Source: Larix kaempferi (taxonomy: Eukaryota; Streptophyta; Pinopsida; Pinales; Pinaceae). Taken from it: a DNA stretch of 64,000 nucleotides. Numbering within the stretch: position 1 is the first letter of the stretch; the number at the start of each line of letters is the position of its first letter. Location of the stretch: NCBI GenBank assembly GCA_027924585.1, contig BSBM01000424.1, positions 992,001 through 1,056,000 on the forward strand. Direction: 5' to 3'. This document shows positions 36,201 to 47,629 of this stretch, in pieces. The position numbers and the translations under genes were made by a program. Below the pieces are notes generated by a model, which saw only the letters and a list, made by a program, of their open reading frames with translations, ran no database searches and was not told where the DNA came from.

Positions 36201-37490
36201 ATAGTGATGCCAGCCCATAACTTCAGCAACTCATCGATAAGCGGCTCAAGATATATGTTCATATCTTTAACCTGGTACTTTCCTAATCAATGAAAGACAT
36301 AATTATCATGCACGAAACAAATCAATGAAGTATTTACTGATCAGACTTTCAATTAAAAAAATACCTATTAATTAAATACCTGGAACAATTATTGCCAACA
36401 TTGTGTGCTCTCTCTTGATCGACATCCAAGGAGGAAGGTTATTGTTTATAACAAAAATAGGCCACACTGAGTAGGTAGAACGAAGCTCTCCAAATGGATT
36501 GACACCATCAGCTGCCAAAGAAAGTTTAACATTACGAGGATCTTCTTTAAAAATTGGACACTTTTCTTCGATGTAACTGAATGCAGAACCATATGCAGGC
36601 ATTCAAAGAACATCGTCGCGACTTCTGTTCTTTGCATGGAAATCCATAAACTGTGCTATACTTTTACACCTGAACAACCACTGGAAATGTGGGATTATCG
36701 GAATATAATGAAGAAATTTTTCAGGCACCTTTTTTGTCACTTTATCGGTTCAATACCTACTTGTTTGACATTGTGGGCATTCATTTTCTAATGCATATTG
36801 TCCACAGTATATGATATGATCATTAGGACATGCATTAATATCTTGATACTCCATACCAAATGCTTTCATAATGACATATATCCATCGATATGTGTGTGGT
36901 AAAATATTTGAAGTTGGTAATAGAAATTCACCTAACAATCTACAAAATTCAAAAGAATAAATCAATGAAAACAATATTAATCATCAATATCGCATCCAAA
37001 CTTTACACATTAGATTACAATAGCAACAATATAGGAAAAAAGTCAACCATTTCTATATATAGATATTGTGAACATGCAGACAAAAAAAAAAAAAACAAAT
37101 TACATACCTTAGTATCTGTGTCATACAGGTGTTTGATAATCCATTCAAAACCTTCAAGTTCACTACCAATAATATAGCAGATAAAAGATTTGTTTTTGAG
37201 CCTTCATAAAGAGGTTGACATGACTTCTCAAGTAGAGGATCAATATCATCACTATCATCCTGGTTGTCCTCATCCATTGGAACAAATGTGTCTTGGATCA
37301 ATCTATGTATCTCATCTTCCTGATTTGTGTCACTAATGTTATGATCTACATCCATTATATCATCAGAAATAACTACTTGATCATCTTCAATATTCTGATG
37401 TAGAAGTTCGTCGGGCTATACTGAATGAGTATTTATGCTAGTACTTGGCAAATAACTCTCTGGAATGCGACATTTTGGGGGCATTGTCTA
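33260..37490 (-). pseudogene. CACTA-2 TNP2-type transposase (Transposase_21, DUF4218, DUF4216)
   Basis: Catalyses cut-and-paste of CACTA elements. Blocks in sense order: acidic N-terminal part (37490-37100, containing KTNLLSAILLVVNLK); YQDINACPNDHIIYCGQY (36974-36750); EDPRNVKLSLAADGVNPFGE (near 36500); a TIHDAPGL segment (near 36140); LFDTMHIGKNITEMLW (35569); the DUF4218 block ADMISSION-type region with YLPPSFFNAQEHYLIHQVEE and KRWMYPxER-like MWMVERQLKSLK (34951-34487); and DUF4216 (about 34021-33550: YYGHLEDIVECDF, FEVKW) with a long Asp/Glu tail. Aspartates in ADGVNPFG, IHDAP and FDTMH are the likely DDE/D residues. Several blocks are separated by AT-rich introns. Stops occur at about 37427, 36757 and 36603, so the copy is probably inactive. 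Confidence 0.9.
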
Positions 37491-37626
37491 TAAATTTACA
37501 AACAACATAGAAAAATTAGTTTGTATAGAACATATAGTAAAAAAATAAGACATTTTACTAAAATTCATGTAGACATGATGAATATTATAGCGAATATATT
37601 AAAAATTGAACCCCAAAAATAGTCTT

Positions 37627-37857
37627 ACCAGGGGACGATATTCATAACCCCCTTCGGCATGCCCCTTCTCCCTACAATGTCTTTCAGTTGTTTCTATTAA
37701 AAGTCTTCTTTTTTGCAAGACCCTGCAATCAAAGCAAGGACAATAACATTTTCCATCTCCTCTTGCCTCTAATGCAACTCTAAACTGAGCAAGCTTCCTT
37801 GCATTTTCATTTATAGTGAAAAATCCTTGTAGTGGCCATACAAGTAATTGTCTTACC
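37627..37857 (-). pseudogene. Transposase-associated domain exon of CACTA-2
   Basis: A predicted exon bounded by an acceptor (TGTAG, about 37854) and a donor (GTAAGA, about 37627). It encodes a Cys/His-rich segment with CYCPCFDCRVLQKRR and a TTERHCREKGHAEGGYEY ending. This matches the N-terminal transposase-associated zinc-binding domain that precedes TNP2 transposases. It lies just upstream of the main transposase exons and would be spliced to them. Confidence 0.75.
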
Positions 37858-37869
37858 TACACCATACAA

Positions 37870-39050
37870 AACAATAACTTGTAAATTACATTAGATATTA
37901 TAAGCACATTTCTGAATATAGTATATTATAATCCAATATTTTCTATATTTATAAAGAAAAACATGAAGACTAAAGTTAATATGAATGGAAAGATGGTAAG
38001 TTGGTTGTGAGAAAGTCAATTGAGAATGGTTGGTTACTAAAAAAAATGGTAAATGTCAAATGTTAAGGAACCAAAAATATTGGGAAATTGATAACTACTT
38101 GTATAGTTTGAATACCTCATATAGTTTAACCACTAAAGAGGGTAGGATCTTAACCAATATTGTAGTTATAATCCCTAGCTTAGTAGGACACATCAATGTG
38201 GTACGCATTAGAAATAGGAGAAGAGATCATTATGTCACTTATAGTGTTTCATAACTTAGGATGACAAAGAGAATTGGTATAAAGAGAATGGGTTCAAGTG
38301 GCCTAACTTCATGGAGATGTAGTATTTGAACAAGAACCTTTATGCATGATAGATTTTTATCTTGTAGACGAAATAGGGATGGGCTATTTGTGAACTCTCG
38401 TGAATATGTTTTCATAAGCTTCTTGAATATGTTGCATAGCTTAAGAAGCATCACAAATTTTTTATAACAAAAAAAAGCATCACAAACACAATATTAATCA
38501 CAAGCAAGAAAAGTACCACTTAATTTAATTAAAAAAAAATGACTTTACTTCTAGAATGAATGTTATTTACCATGAAAATCAGCTTGTTACCCTAAAATAT
38601 TTAACTAGAATCTAGATTTGACAAGGTGATGCAATTCTTAAGCTAGAAGTATGTTGGACTTAAAATAGCATTTCCATGAATTTCCTTGCCACAAACCGTT
38701 TTATAATGAACTTTTGTGGGTAGAAAGGCAAAAAAGAAAGTTAACATGACCTAAGACCAAAAAAACAAGTTCTTGAAAAAAATATAGCAAGTTAAATGAA
38801 AATGATAGCAAGTTCTTGAAAAAAATATTAGAAAGGCAAAAAACAAATTAACATGACCTAAGCCTCATTACTTATAAACAATATTAAAATCTAACCCTTA
38901 TAAAAATATAGACAAAAAATTACACATTACTAACCTCGCAAGTTCAATATCAGACCTATCCAAAATATCCAAGCTCATACAATCACCCCGCAAGTCCAAA
39001 ATCCATGCTCAATGTGCCGCAAGAAAAGAAAATGTGAAAATTATGGTGAG
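37870..39050. other. CACTA-2 5' region, non-coding
   Basis: AT-rich region between the transposase 5' exon and the right terminal repeats. Expected to hold the transposase promoter, but no specific element is convincing. Confidence 0.45.
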
Positions 39051-39059
39051 AGTGTGTAG

Positions 39060-39275
39060 TTTATATAGCTCGAGTTTCGTCCCTGTTTCCACGAAAAGTG
39101 AAACCTAAAAAAATCGTCGATATAGGGACGAATGTTCATGGAACTATAAAAATCGTGGATATTGCCACGTTTTTTTCCGCCCTGAAAAAAATAAATAAAA
39201 AAATCATTTTTTTGCCCCATGAATGTTGAAAACATGGAAACATTTCATGGAACAATTCGCCAATATGTAGTAGTG
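39060..39275 (-). repeat. CACTA-2 right subterminal region and terminal inverted repeat
   Basis: Contains TTTCGTCCCTGTTTCCACG and repeats of ATGTTCATGGAAC/AACATGGAAACATTTCATGG-like words, and ends in TAGTAGTG at 39275. Reversed, the tip reads CACTACTACATATTGGCG. The following ATC is the target duplication. Confidence 0.88.
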
Positions 39276-39480
39276 ATCAAACCCAAATTGGATTCAACCC
39301 TTACAGTTGCAAAGAGAGCGAATGATATATGAAAGCTAGATATTCCTGGTGATACAAGGCCTACACACCAGTCTGATAGAGATTTGTACTCTAAGAAGGC
39401 CAAACATTCTCAAAAGGGAAAGGCAGAGTGCACATACTGTCATAGAGGGCCTCATCCATGAAACCGCTAAAGTCACCATA
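39276..39480 (+). pseudogene. Copia gag, 3' part with zinc knuckle start
   Basis: After the ATC duplication the frame of the gag at 20881-21420 resumes. It carries a Lys-rich linker with a TGA near 39329 and then CTYCHRGPHP, the first half of a Gag CCHC knuckle, which ends at a TGA near 39462. Continuity across CACTA-2 shows that the transposon inserted between the UBN2-like domain and the nucleocapsid. Beyond about 39480 I no longer see copia coding sequence, so the element is truncated. Confidence 0.8.
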
Positions 39481-41489
39481 GTGGTTTTGCATATCCCAAA
39501 TCACGAGGCGGATGGGTCGTATGAAGAGAGGGACCCATTCTTAAAATTTGCGCCCACTTTGCACAGATATAAGGGGGACTTAGCAGAGGATAGACAGTCG
39601 CCCAAACCTTAGGATGATGGAGTTGCGCGGAGCTTAACACTCCCAGTGCGTCCCTGGAACAGAAACCGCTACTTCCACGTGGCATCTCCACGGTTGTTCA
39701 TGGGCCTAAAAGAGGTCTTGTTAAACTACTCTTTATGGGCTCTAAAACCACTTGTGGTTTATGATATACTGCTTCTTGTCATGCTCCATCCTCCACATTG
39801 TTCGAAAACAAACTCAAAGGGGTCTTGTCAGCCACCGTCGCTAGTCAAAAGTAGCGTCTCTCAACACTCATTAATGGCGTCGTCGTCGTACAGGAGTGGT
39901 CTTGTCCTAGCATGCAAGAGACCGATGGGTGGTTGAGTAATCATTGCTTAAGTACAACAGGATTCTTGAGGAGCAAGCATTTGAGGCTATAAATACTCAA
40001 GCAGTTGTATAGTTTGAATCATTGAGTCCTTAAACCTTGGAGGTCGGGTGCGCTAGGATTAATGCGTGAGTCTACCAGAGATGTCGAGTGAAGTAGCAAG
40101 GATACGTGGTTTCGATGGCTCATTTAATTTCCAACGGAAGCACATAGGGAGCATTAAGGGCACGGACAACCAGTGTTCATGAGCATCCCGTATATGCGCA
40201 TTCGCAAAAAGTATGGCGGGAAAGCTTTGAGGTCTCAACCGATATGTTGAAGGAAAATCTAGTAGTTGAAAGGTAATTAGGCCTTCTGAATGCAGAAACA
40301 CGGAAGGCAGGGGCATGCCGGTCCTAGCGAAGGATGATCAAATTGTGGAGTGGTAGTACATGAACGGTTTCAATTGTTGAAAGAGAGATCAGGTTCTGTT
40401 CCACAACTCGGTGATGGCGATGAACTTTCACCCTGTCGAATGCAAGGTTCGAGAGAAAAGGGATTGGATGGGGTAGAAGGGATAGATGGTGAAGGTTTCA
40501 TTTAGCAACAAATAGCAGTGAAGAGGCTACATAAGTATCTCCATGGTGCCAAAATGTTTGATGGTTATCAAGCTCATAACATACCTGAAAAATAAAGAGC
40601 ACCGCTAATACGGATCTGCCTCGGATTAGAGGGGGTTTTTCGTCCAGCAGGATGTACTATTTCACCAGCAAAACGACCCCGGGTCGCAGTCATAGATTAG
40701 CCAATATTAGTCAGTATGACTATTTTTTGTAACATACTTTGTTGAAGAGTATGAATAAAATTGCTTAAGCCACTAGGCTGTAACAAACTCTTTGTCACAT
40801 CTTATTTTGTTAAGACTGTGAAGGCTATATATAGTAGAATAGGCAGTAGCCAATGGTAGGCTCTTTTTGTAAGAAGTGTAACTTTTGATATTTTGCAGTA
40901 TGATCAAATATATAAAGAAGAACATCTTTTTTCCCTATCTTGGGATTTCATGGATTCAAAGCTTTGTTGTGTCCAGTTAGTATTTTTCCTTATGTTAATT
41001 CATCTCTGTCATATTGTTCATGATTTATGAATCTGATTCTGATTTGAATGTGAGTGTTGCAAGCTTAAATTATTGCTTCTAATATTTTCATGGCGTGAAG
41101 TATTCATGTTGGGTTATCTGGAAATAATATCCTCATATTTTTCATGTTTAGTTTTATGATCATTTTTGTTAGAACTATTGAATTCCTCCCTTAGGATCAG
41201 TATGATATTCTCAAACATAAAACAAATATTTACTCTCTCTGAAGTACCTTTGTTTTGTGCCATTTCATTAACATCAATTCATTCAAATTCTTAGCATTGG
41301 CATATTGAAGTATCGCCCATATTATTCCAAGATTTGGTTGTCTATATTATTTTATGATGAATGTGATTCTGATCAAGCAAAAGAACACAAAAGATTTTAT
41401 TGATTCCCAGACACGGTTCTAAAAGCAGCCTTAGAATGTCTCTGGGACTAACAAGATCTACTATCATTGTTCGAAAAAAATCCCTTTGC
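39481..41489. other. Unassigned sequence, possible LTR-like pieces
   Basis: No gene supported. A TATA-type box (CTATAAATACTC) lies at about 39989-40000, and a TATATATAG with a nearby AATAAA at 40740-40840. The segment ATTTTGGCACCATGG (minus strand, about 40541-40555) resembles the primer-site region of Athila-like gypsy elements, next to a TG-starting edge at 40555. An old solo LTR or LTR fragment in minus orientation is possible but unproven. Confidence 0.3.
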
Positions 41490-42458
41490 ATTTTTTCCAA
41501 GTATATAAACCTTGCATATACTTACATGTTCTACTTGAGGTTTTTGGAATACTTAAAAGTACTCTTTGCAATCTTTGTCAAATCCATTTTCTTTTCTTCT
41601 GAAGTGGAATCTCTTCAACATTATATTGTCTTTGTTTCCTTTCTTTTGAGGGCATTGACAAAAGTAGTGACCATACTTGTGACAATTCTAAAACCTTATC
41701 TTTGAAATATCCTTCTTTTGTTTTGAAGATGATCTCCCGTTTTCTTTATTCTCACCATTTCTTCCTGATAACATTTGAAAGAATAGTGACCAAGGTTGTT
41801 ACAACTGAAGAATTTTATCTTAGAAAGGTCCTTCTTCTTCCGAGTTTCAACTGAGTCTAATTCTTTTCTTTTATTTCTCTTCTTCTTAAGATTTTATCCT
41901 CTTCCTTTCTTTTGATCTTGGGTTGTTGTGTCCTTAAAGACACCATGGTACATAGATGAGATATCATTTCTATATGAAATAGTACCATTAAGAGCATAGA
42001 AAAAATAATATTGGGGTTCATCTTCCATCTCAACATCATCCAACCTTTCTTCTACTCTAGACAACATTTTTGAAAAAAATTGAAAATATGACCTAGAAAC
42101 CCTAACAGGAGCTAGGTCAAAAATGAAGTTTGGCAAGGCTAAATTTGGCCTCCATAGATACATGCACCCTCCTAGGGAAATTTCAAGGATTCTAAAATCA
42201 AACCCAATTCGTGGACAAATGGGCTTAAAATCAAAATCCCTAGTTCTTCACCCCTAGTAGAAATTAGGTCAAAATTGAAAATTCTTGAAACTAAAATATT
42301 CTTCCACAAATAAGTGTGCCCTCCTAGGGAAAGTTCCATAATGCTCATTTTCAGTCCAATAAATGGAGAGAATTATCCAAACTTGGAAGCCCTAGTTTCC
42401 ATATTAGGGAATAGACCGTCTCTCGCGATAACATCTATTCATAACTGCTCTAATCCCA
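41490..42458 (-). pseudogene. Copia-like fragment, copy A (gag-like, CCHC remnant)
   Basis: The minus strand has a frame with RVEERLDDVEMEDEPQYYFF and a Lys/Arg-rich stretch, followed by the damaged knuckle FFSCNNLGHYSFKC, whose first Cys is replaced by Phe. It sits downstream of a diverged primer-binding site at 42445-42458 (minus strand TGGGATTAGAGCAG, two changes from the initiator tRNA-Met site). The same segment recurs at 50047-51107. An A-type CCCTAGGAGGG word occurs twice in the leader. It is a degraded, probably internally deleted element. Confidence 0.7.
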
Positions 42459-42905
42459 TGTTAATGTCTTAGCTTAACAGTATAATTTTCATCTCTTTCA
42501 AATTTTAATTTCATAAATAATTTCATTCCACAATTATAGCATCATTCATTTGTAGTGGAAAATAAACAAGAATCATTGAAAGATAACCATGCACAAGAGA
42601 CACAATTATTTTATCCTCGGAAACCTGAACTCGGGAGAAAGTCCAACAAACTTTTCTCAGAAGAAAAACCAATCCAATACAAGAAAAATATCAATCATGA
42701 AGATTAATCCCTAGCACAAGAATGTGCTCTCCTTCCACAAGAAACCCTAGCAAGGGTAGATATCTTCCAAGAGAATAAGAGAAAACCCCAAAATTACTTC
42801 ATGCAACTTTTGCTTGTCCTCCTTGAGAAGTGTGCACCACTTGAGAGAAGAAGTGATGTGTGAATGTGTCAAATGAAGTATGAGAACACTTCTATTTATA
42901 TTCTT
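42459..42905 (-). repeat. LTR edge of copia-like copy A
   Basis: Starts TGTTAATGTC on the plus strand at the edge of the primer-binding site, so it is the end of an LTR in minus orientation. A TATA-type box (ATATAAATAGAAG, minus strand) lies at about 42890-42904, inside a palindrome of TCAAATGAAG. The far end of the LTR is not determined; a CA edge near 43481 is possible. Confidence 0.6.
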
Positions 42906-43917
42906 CATTTGACTTGATTTTAACTATTGAGGTCAGATTGTACTTTTATTTATTATTTATTTATCTTTTATTTATATTTCAAGTTGACTTGTCATTTAAT
43001 CTTCTAGGGTTAGTTTAACCCTTTTACTGGGGTAGTTGTGCTCTTCCTTAGTTTCCAAAATTTCTCCTTGTTGATATCTCCTCACATGCGGTCAAATTAT
43101 TTTCAGTAGAGCTATAATGTTGATTTGAACATACTCTAAGAAGTCCCAAACACTTCTTAGAGCCAATTGTCAAATTCAAAATTAGATTAGACTTTGTCTA
43201 ATATACAAGGAGACAAGATCTCCTTGTAACATAGATGTGTCATCTCACTCTACAAGAATAGATCAGTCTAGATAAGGATCACTTCCACATGGAGTACGCA
43301 ATGTGACCTCTAGCCTTGTATAATCCAATCCACATGTTTGAATGAGGTTAAGCATCTGATCCATAAGACACACAGTCAAGGGGCGCTACGACGAGGCCAT
43401 TCTCTCTATGTTGCAAACCCATCCAAGAGAATGTTTTGCAAAAATTTTCCCTAATAATGGAACCATGGAGAAAATCAACATCTTTAACTTGCAAATATGA
43501 TAGTAAAGTGGTATTAAAATGACCATTGACCTTCTAGAAGGGTTCTCAAAGAATAAAATGAAGTTCTAATCATTCCACTAGTGGGTTAAGGAGTACAAAC
43601 CCATGTAAAGAGAATACATCTCTAAGTAATTCCTTCATTCTCTCAATAATAATCCCATCAAGATTTGTTTTACCCTTTAGTTATAACCAAATAGTAACCA
43701 TATAACGTTATCTTTAATAAAATGAGATGAAATATCCTATAATGTATTTGACGTCCCTTAAGAAGAATGTAAGAGTGGAGAACTAAGGTAATTCATCTTA
43801 GGGATTCCCAATATGAAGGACATATGAACACCACATGGAATTCTTCATTAATGATAGGACAAATTAAAATCTCCACCCTTTTCAATTTAGTAATGTCTTA
43901 ACAACCTCTCATGCTTT
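42906..43917. other. Upstream LTR or unassigned sequence
   Basis: Contains no gene I can support. It probably includes the U3 part of the LTR above and then single-copy-looking sequence up to the tip of the inverted-repeat structure. Confidence 0.4.
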
Positions 43918-46032
43918 TTGCGCCGAGAGGCGCTCTACAGCCCAGGATAGGGGAGATCCTGTAACGTGATATAAGGGTAGGAACATTATAAAGCGTAAAA
44001 ATAGTCATAGTGATAGTGAATATTATGAGAGATCGTGTAACATGATATAACGGGTAAAAAAATAATAGTCATAGTGATAGTGAATATTATGAAAGATCTT
44101 GTCGACAATAACAGTGATAGTGAATATTATGGGAGAGATCTTGTAACGTGATATAACGTTAGTAATGTTATAACATTGGTAACATGTCGGCAAAAAATAA
44201 TAGTGATAGTAGTGAATATTATGGGAGAGATCTTGTAACGTGATGTAACTTTAGTAAAGTTATAATGTCGGCAAAAAATAATAGTGATAGTAACATATAA
44301 GTTTGTCGGCCATTAATAAAATTTAACATAAAATAAAAAATTATAATATGAGGGAGATCTTGTAACTTTAAGTTTGTGATATTATTGTCGGCCATAAACA
44401 AAAAAGAATAATACAAAGTAAAAAGTAATAAATATTATGTCGGTCATAAACAAAAAGGAATAATACAAAGTAAAAGTAATTAACATACTCAAGTAATTAA
44501 AAGTAATACAAAAATAATTGTAATTTTTTTTTAATATACTAGCTTTTTAAAATAACAGTTTTAAGTGTAGTGCTTTAAATTTGAATTTAGTTTTTCTAAA
44601 AATAGAATTCTAAATTTTGTTTAATATAGTCACTTTTTAAAAATAATAGTTTTAATGGCAGTGGATGTGTAAAAACAGAAATAAGTAAAAAAAAATATTA
44701 TAGCTAACATAAAAACTAAAAACATAAAAAGTAAAGAAATAAAGAAGTAAAAAATATATATTATAGTGGACATAAAAAGTAGAAACCAAAGAAGTAGAAA
44801 GAATATTATAGCAGACATAAGAATAAAAAAGAAAAGCAACCATAATAATAGTTATATTTGCTAACTAATAATTAGAATTCATAACTAAATATAACTCCAA
44901 ACAAAAAGAGATTTGAATTTTGGTCTCTACGTTAAGGCAAGCTCAATCACCTCACTACTTACCAATAGATCACACACAAATGGTGTTAAAAAAAATAATA
45001 TGCCTATTGATTTGATTGATTGCATTGATTTCAACAATGTATTGTTTTTTACATGTATGCATTGAATTTATCAATTTAATAAAAATACATGCTTGCATTG
45101 ATTTCAAAAATGCATTGGTTTTTGTTATTTACATCTATACATTGAATTTATCAATCTAATAAAAAGATGTAATTGAATTTATCAATTTAATAAAAGAACA
45201 TGTTTGCATTGATTTCAAAAATGCATTGGTTTTTGTTATTTACATCTATACATTGAATTTTGTAGCCAACATAAAAAATAGAAATATAAGAAGTAAAAAA
45301 AAATATTATAGTGGACATAAGAAGTAAAAAGAAACACAAGATGCATGTTGATTTGATTCGTTCCATTGATTTTAACAATGCATTGTTTTTTTGTTTTTTA
45401 CATGTATGCATTGAATTTATCAATTTAATAAAAAAACATTGTTGCATTAATTTCAACAATGCAATGTTTAATAGACCACAAACAAATGTTCTTAAAAAAC
45501 ACAAGAAAAAAAATATTGTTGTATTGATTTCAACAATGCAGCCATAATAATAGTTAGAATTGATAACTAACTATAACTCCAAGAAAAAAGGGTTTTGAAC
45601 CTTGGTCTTTAGGTTAACACAAGCCCAATCACCTTAATTCCTACCAATAGACCACACACAAACGTTGTTAAACAATAGAAGATGCATATTTATTTCATTC
45701 GTTTCATTGATTTTCCAGTTTAACAATTTACTCATACTTATTACTTACATTATTATAATCCTCATAATTCTTTCTGTGTTTTCAACTTAACCTGTTCCTT
45801 ACAATGTTGAAATTTTTTATTGCATATTTTTTAGTGTAGATGTTATTCTGTGGACGCATTGATTTCAGTGTATGGACGCATAGATTTCAGTGTATGGACG
45901 CATTGATTTCAGTGAATGGACGCATAGATTTCAGTGTATGGGGTTTTTTATTGCATATTTTTCAGTGTAGATGTTATTCTATGGACGCATTGATTTCAGT
46001 GTATGGATGCACTGATTTCAATGTATGGGCGC

Positions 46033-46660
46033 ATATATTTTAGTGACAAAAAAAGAACGAGAAGAAGACTTGAAACGAAAAGCAGAAGAACAAAAAGAAT
46101 TTTGAAAAAGGAAGTTGGACGAAATGATAGTAGAAGAACTAGAAGAACGAAGAAAACAAAACGCATATCGACAAAAAGAATATCAAAAAAGAAAGTTAGA
46201 TTCAAATTGACAGCAGAAGAACAAGAGGAACAAAGAAAACGAAACGTTGATCGACAAAGAGTGTATCGAGAGAGAAAGTTGAAGCAGTTGGAAGAACAAA
46301 GAAATCAAGTTGCAGAACAACAAATAAACCAAAATGTACGAAATGGAAAAATGACGGCAGAAGAAGGAGAAGAACGAACAAAACAAAATGCAGATCAACA
46401 AAAATAAAATCAAAAAAAAAATTAGGAGAATTGACAGCAGAAGAACGAGAAGAACAAAGAAAACGAAACGTTGATCGACAAAGAGCGTATCGAGAGAGAA
46501 AGCTGAAGCAATTGGAATAACAAAAAAATCATTTTGCAGAATGACAAATAAATCAAAATGTACGAAATGACGGAAGAAGAAGGAGAAGAAGAAACAAAAC
46601 AAAACACAGATCAACAAAAAGAGAATCGAAAAAAAAGTTAGGCGAATTGTCTCTATTTTC
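46033..46660 (+). pseudogene. Charged repeat protein remnant, left arm
   Basis: The plus strand encodes, in shifting frames, several copies of a roughly 28-residue unit: EEREEQRKRN, VDRQRAYRERK and LKQLE follow each other. Two units are almost identical (around 46200-46290 and 46430-46520). The unit resembles STPR-type repeats, which are basic, helical, and bind DNA in the silk-gland factor FMBP-1. Stops and frameshifts (for example near 46104 and 46407) break the gene. The equivalent gene in the right arm has its ATG at 60152. I do not recognise a transposase in it; the STPR likeness is an inference from pattern only. Confidence 0.5.
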
Positions 46661-46801
46661 CAGTTTAACAATTTACTCAATCCTTAATACTTATTACTTA
46701 CATTATGATAATCCTCGTAAATGTATTTGTGTTTTCAACTTAACCCATTCCTTACAATGCTGATCAAACTCTACTTTTGTGTCACCTCCCACGACTGAAA
46801 C

Positions 46802-46962
46802 CAGCCTAGATCCAAATCCTAGGCTCTATCAAGTGCCGAGAGGGATCAAATCTCCCGAGGTACAAACCTCTCCTTGAGTGCAATACCTAAGCCGAGGTTT
46901 GCACCTCGGGAGATTTGATCCCTCTCGGTGCTTGATAGAGCCTAGGATTTGGATCTAGGCTG
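46802..46962. repeat. Palindromic hairpin element, left
   Basis: Arms of about 70 bp, nearly perfect: CAGCCTAGATCCAAATCCTA at 46802 pairs with TAGGATTTGGATCTAGGCTG ending at 46962, around a short spacer near 46873-46891. The stem also contains GCCGAGAGGGATC, reminiscent of the outer tip GCCGAGAGGC. It marks the inner edge of the left arm. A near-identical hairpin marks the inner edge of the right arm. Confidence 0.9.
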
Positions 46963-47034
46963 ATAGTATACTCTCATCAATAAATGTGCCTTTGATCTTG
47001 TATTGTGTTTGATTTTAAGGGTAGCCACACAACT

Positions 47035-47190
47035 TGAAGCTCCCACTTTTAAAAGTGTCTCATCATATTGATTGGGATCCTACACCCAATTATGTCATTT
47101 CCAATTATAGAAGAAGCTCCCACTTTCAAAAGTGTCTCATCATATTGATTAGGATCCTACACCCAATTATGTCATTTCCAATTATAGAAG
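47035..47190. repeat. 76-bp tandem duplication
   Basis: Two copies differ at only a few bases; both contain AGTGTCTCATCATATTGATT and CACCCAATTATGTCATTTCC. No coding content. Located just inside the left hairpin. Confidence 0.9.
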
Positions 47191-47629
47191 AGAATATAAT
47201 CTAGCTATCATGCCTTCCAATTCTTCCCAAAACTATTTAGCCTTTACCTAGTGTAATAATAAGTGTATAGATGTTAAATCCCCATTAATAATTTTTATCA
47301 CACAATGTTCCTAAATTAATGTAATTTCTCGAAAGAACCTTTAAGTTACATGATTTACCTTATGCAAAATTAGAAATTTGTTTATTACAAAGGACAGGCA
47401 CTTCATTGCATATTTTGAGGATACCATGTTGTTTATTACTTGATTACATATCCAGATTATTTTATGGAAGAAATTCCCCCAAATTAATAGCCTAATTAAG
47501 TTTTCAAAGCATTGGTCAAATTAGCTGCAGCAACTTACAAATGAGTTGAGGCCAACATTTTGTAGCAAATATAAAATTTGGTCATTTAAGTCACAGATAT
47601 ATAAATCCATTCATACACATTTTCCAACA

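Larger units (their letters stand above)
21421..39275 (-). mobile_element. CACTA-2: 17.9-kb CACTA transposon
   Basis: Both ends match: the left reads CACTCCTACATATGG and the right, reversed, CACTACTACATATTGG, with similarity continuing to CCATGAAA. Both flanks carry ATC (21418-21420 and 39276-39278), the 3-bp target duplication expected for CACTA elements. The two flanks also join one copia gag in frame, which confirms the borders independently. Inside lie subterminal repeats at both ends, a decayed TNP2-type transposase on the minus strand, and captured host-gene pieces at about 28600-30390. The left tip has CACTC instead of CACTA, and the transposase has stops, so it is likely immobile. Confidence 0.93.
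43918..46962 (+). repeat. Left arm of the inverted-repeat structure
   Basis: The outer part (43950-44420) has about five copies of an 80-90 bp unit with GAGATCTTGTAACGTGATAT. A block at 44520-44660 is the reverse complement of 61290-61400. The middle (44870-45670) has duplicated segments that share ACCAATAGAYCACACACAAA, and several CATTGATTTCAACAATGCAT units. At 45840-46040 a 22-bp unit (GTATGGACGCATAGATTTCA) is repeated. The charged-repeat pseudogene and hairpin follow. Confidence 0.75.

Noticed and set aside
40059-40316. 85-codon minus-strand frame as a gene
   Set aside because: No recognised motif; the neighbouring frames are full of stops.
39481-41489. A 3' LTR for the copia element of 19734
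   Set aside because: No sequence resembling the start TGTTGGAATATTC or the end of the 5' LTR was found on either strand.
46183-46680. Minus-strand Phe/Leu-rich frame
   Set aside because: It is the shadow of the Glu/Arg/Lys-rich repeat gene on the plus strand.
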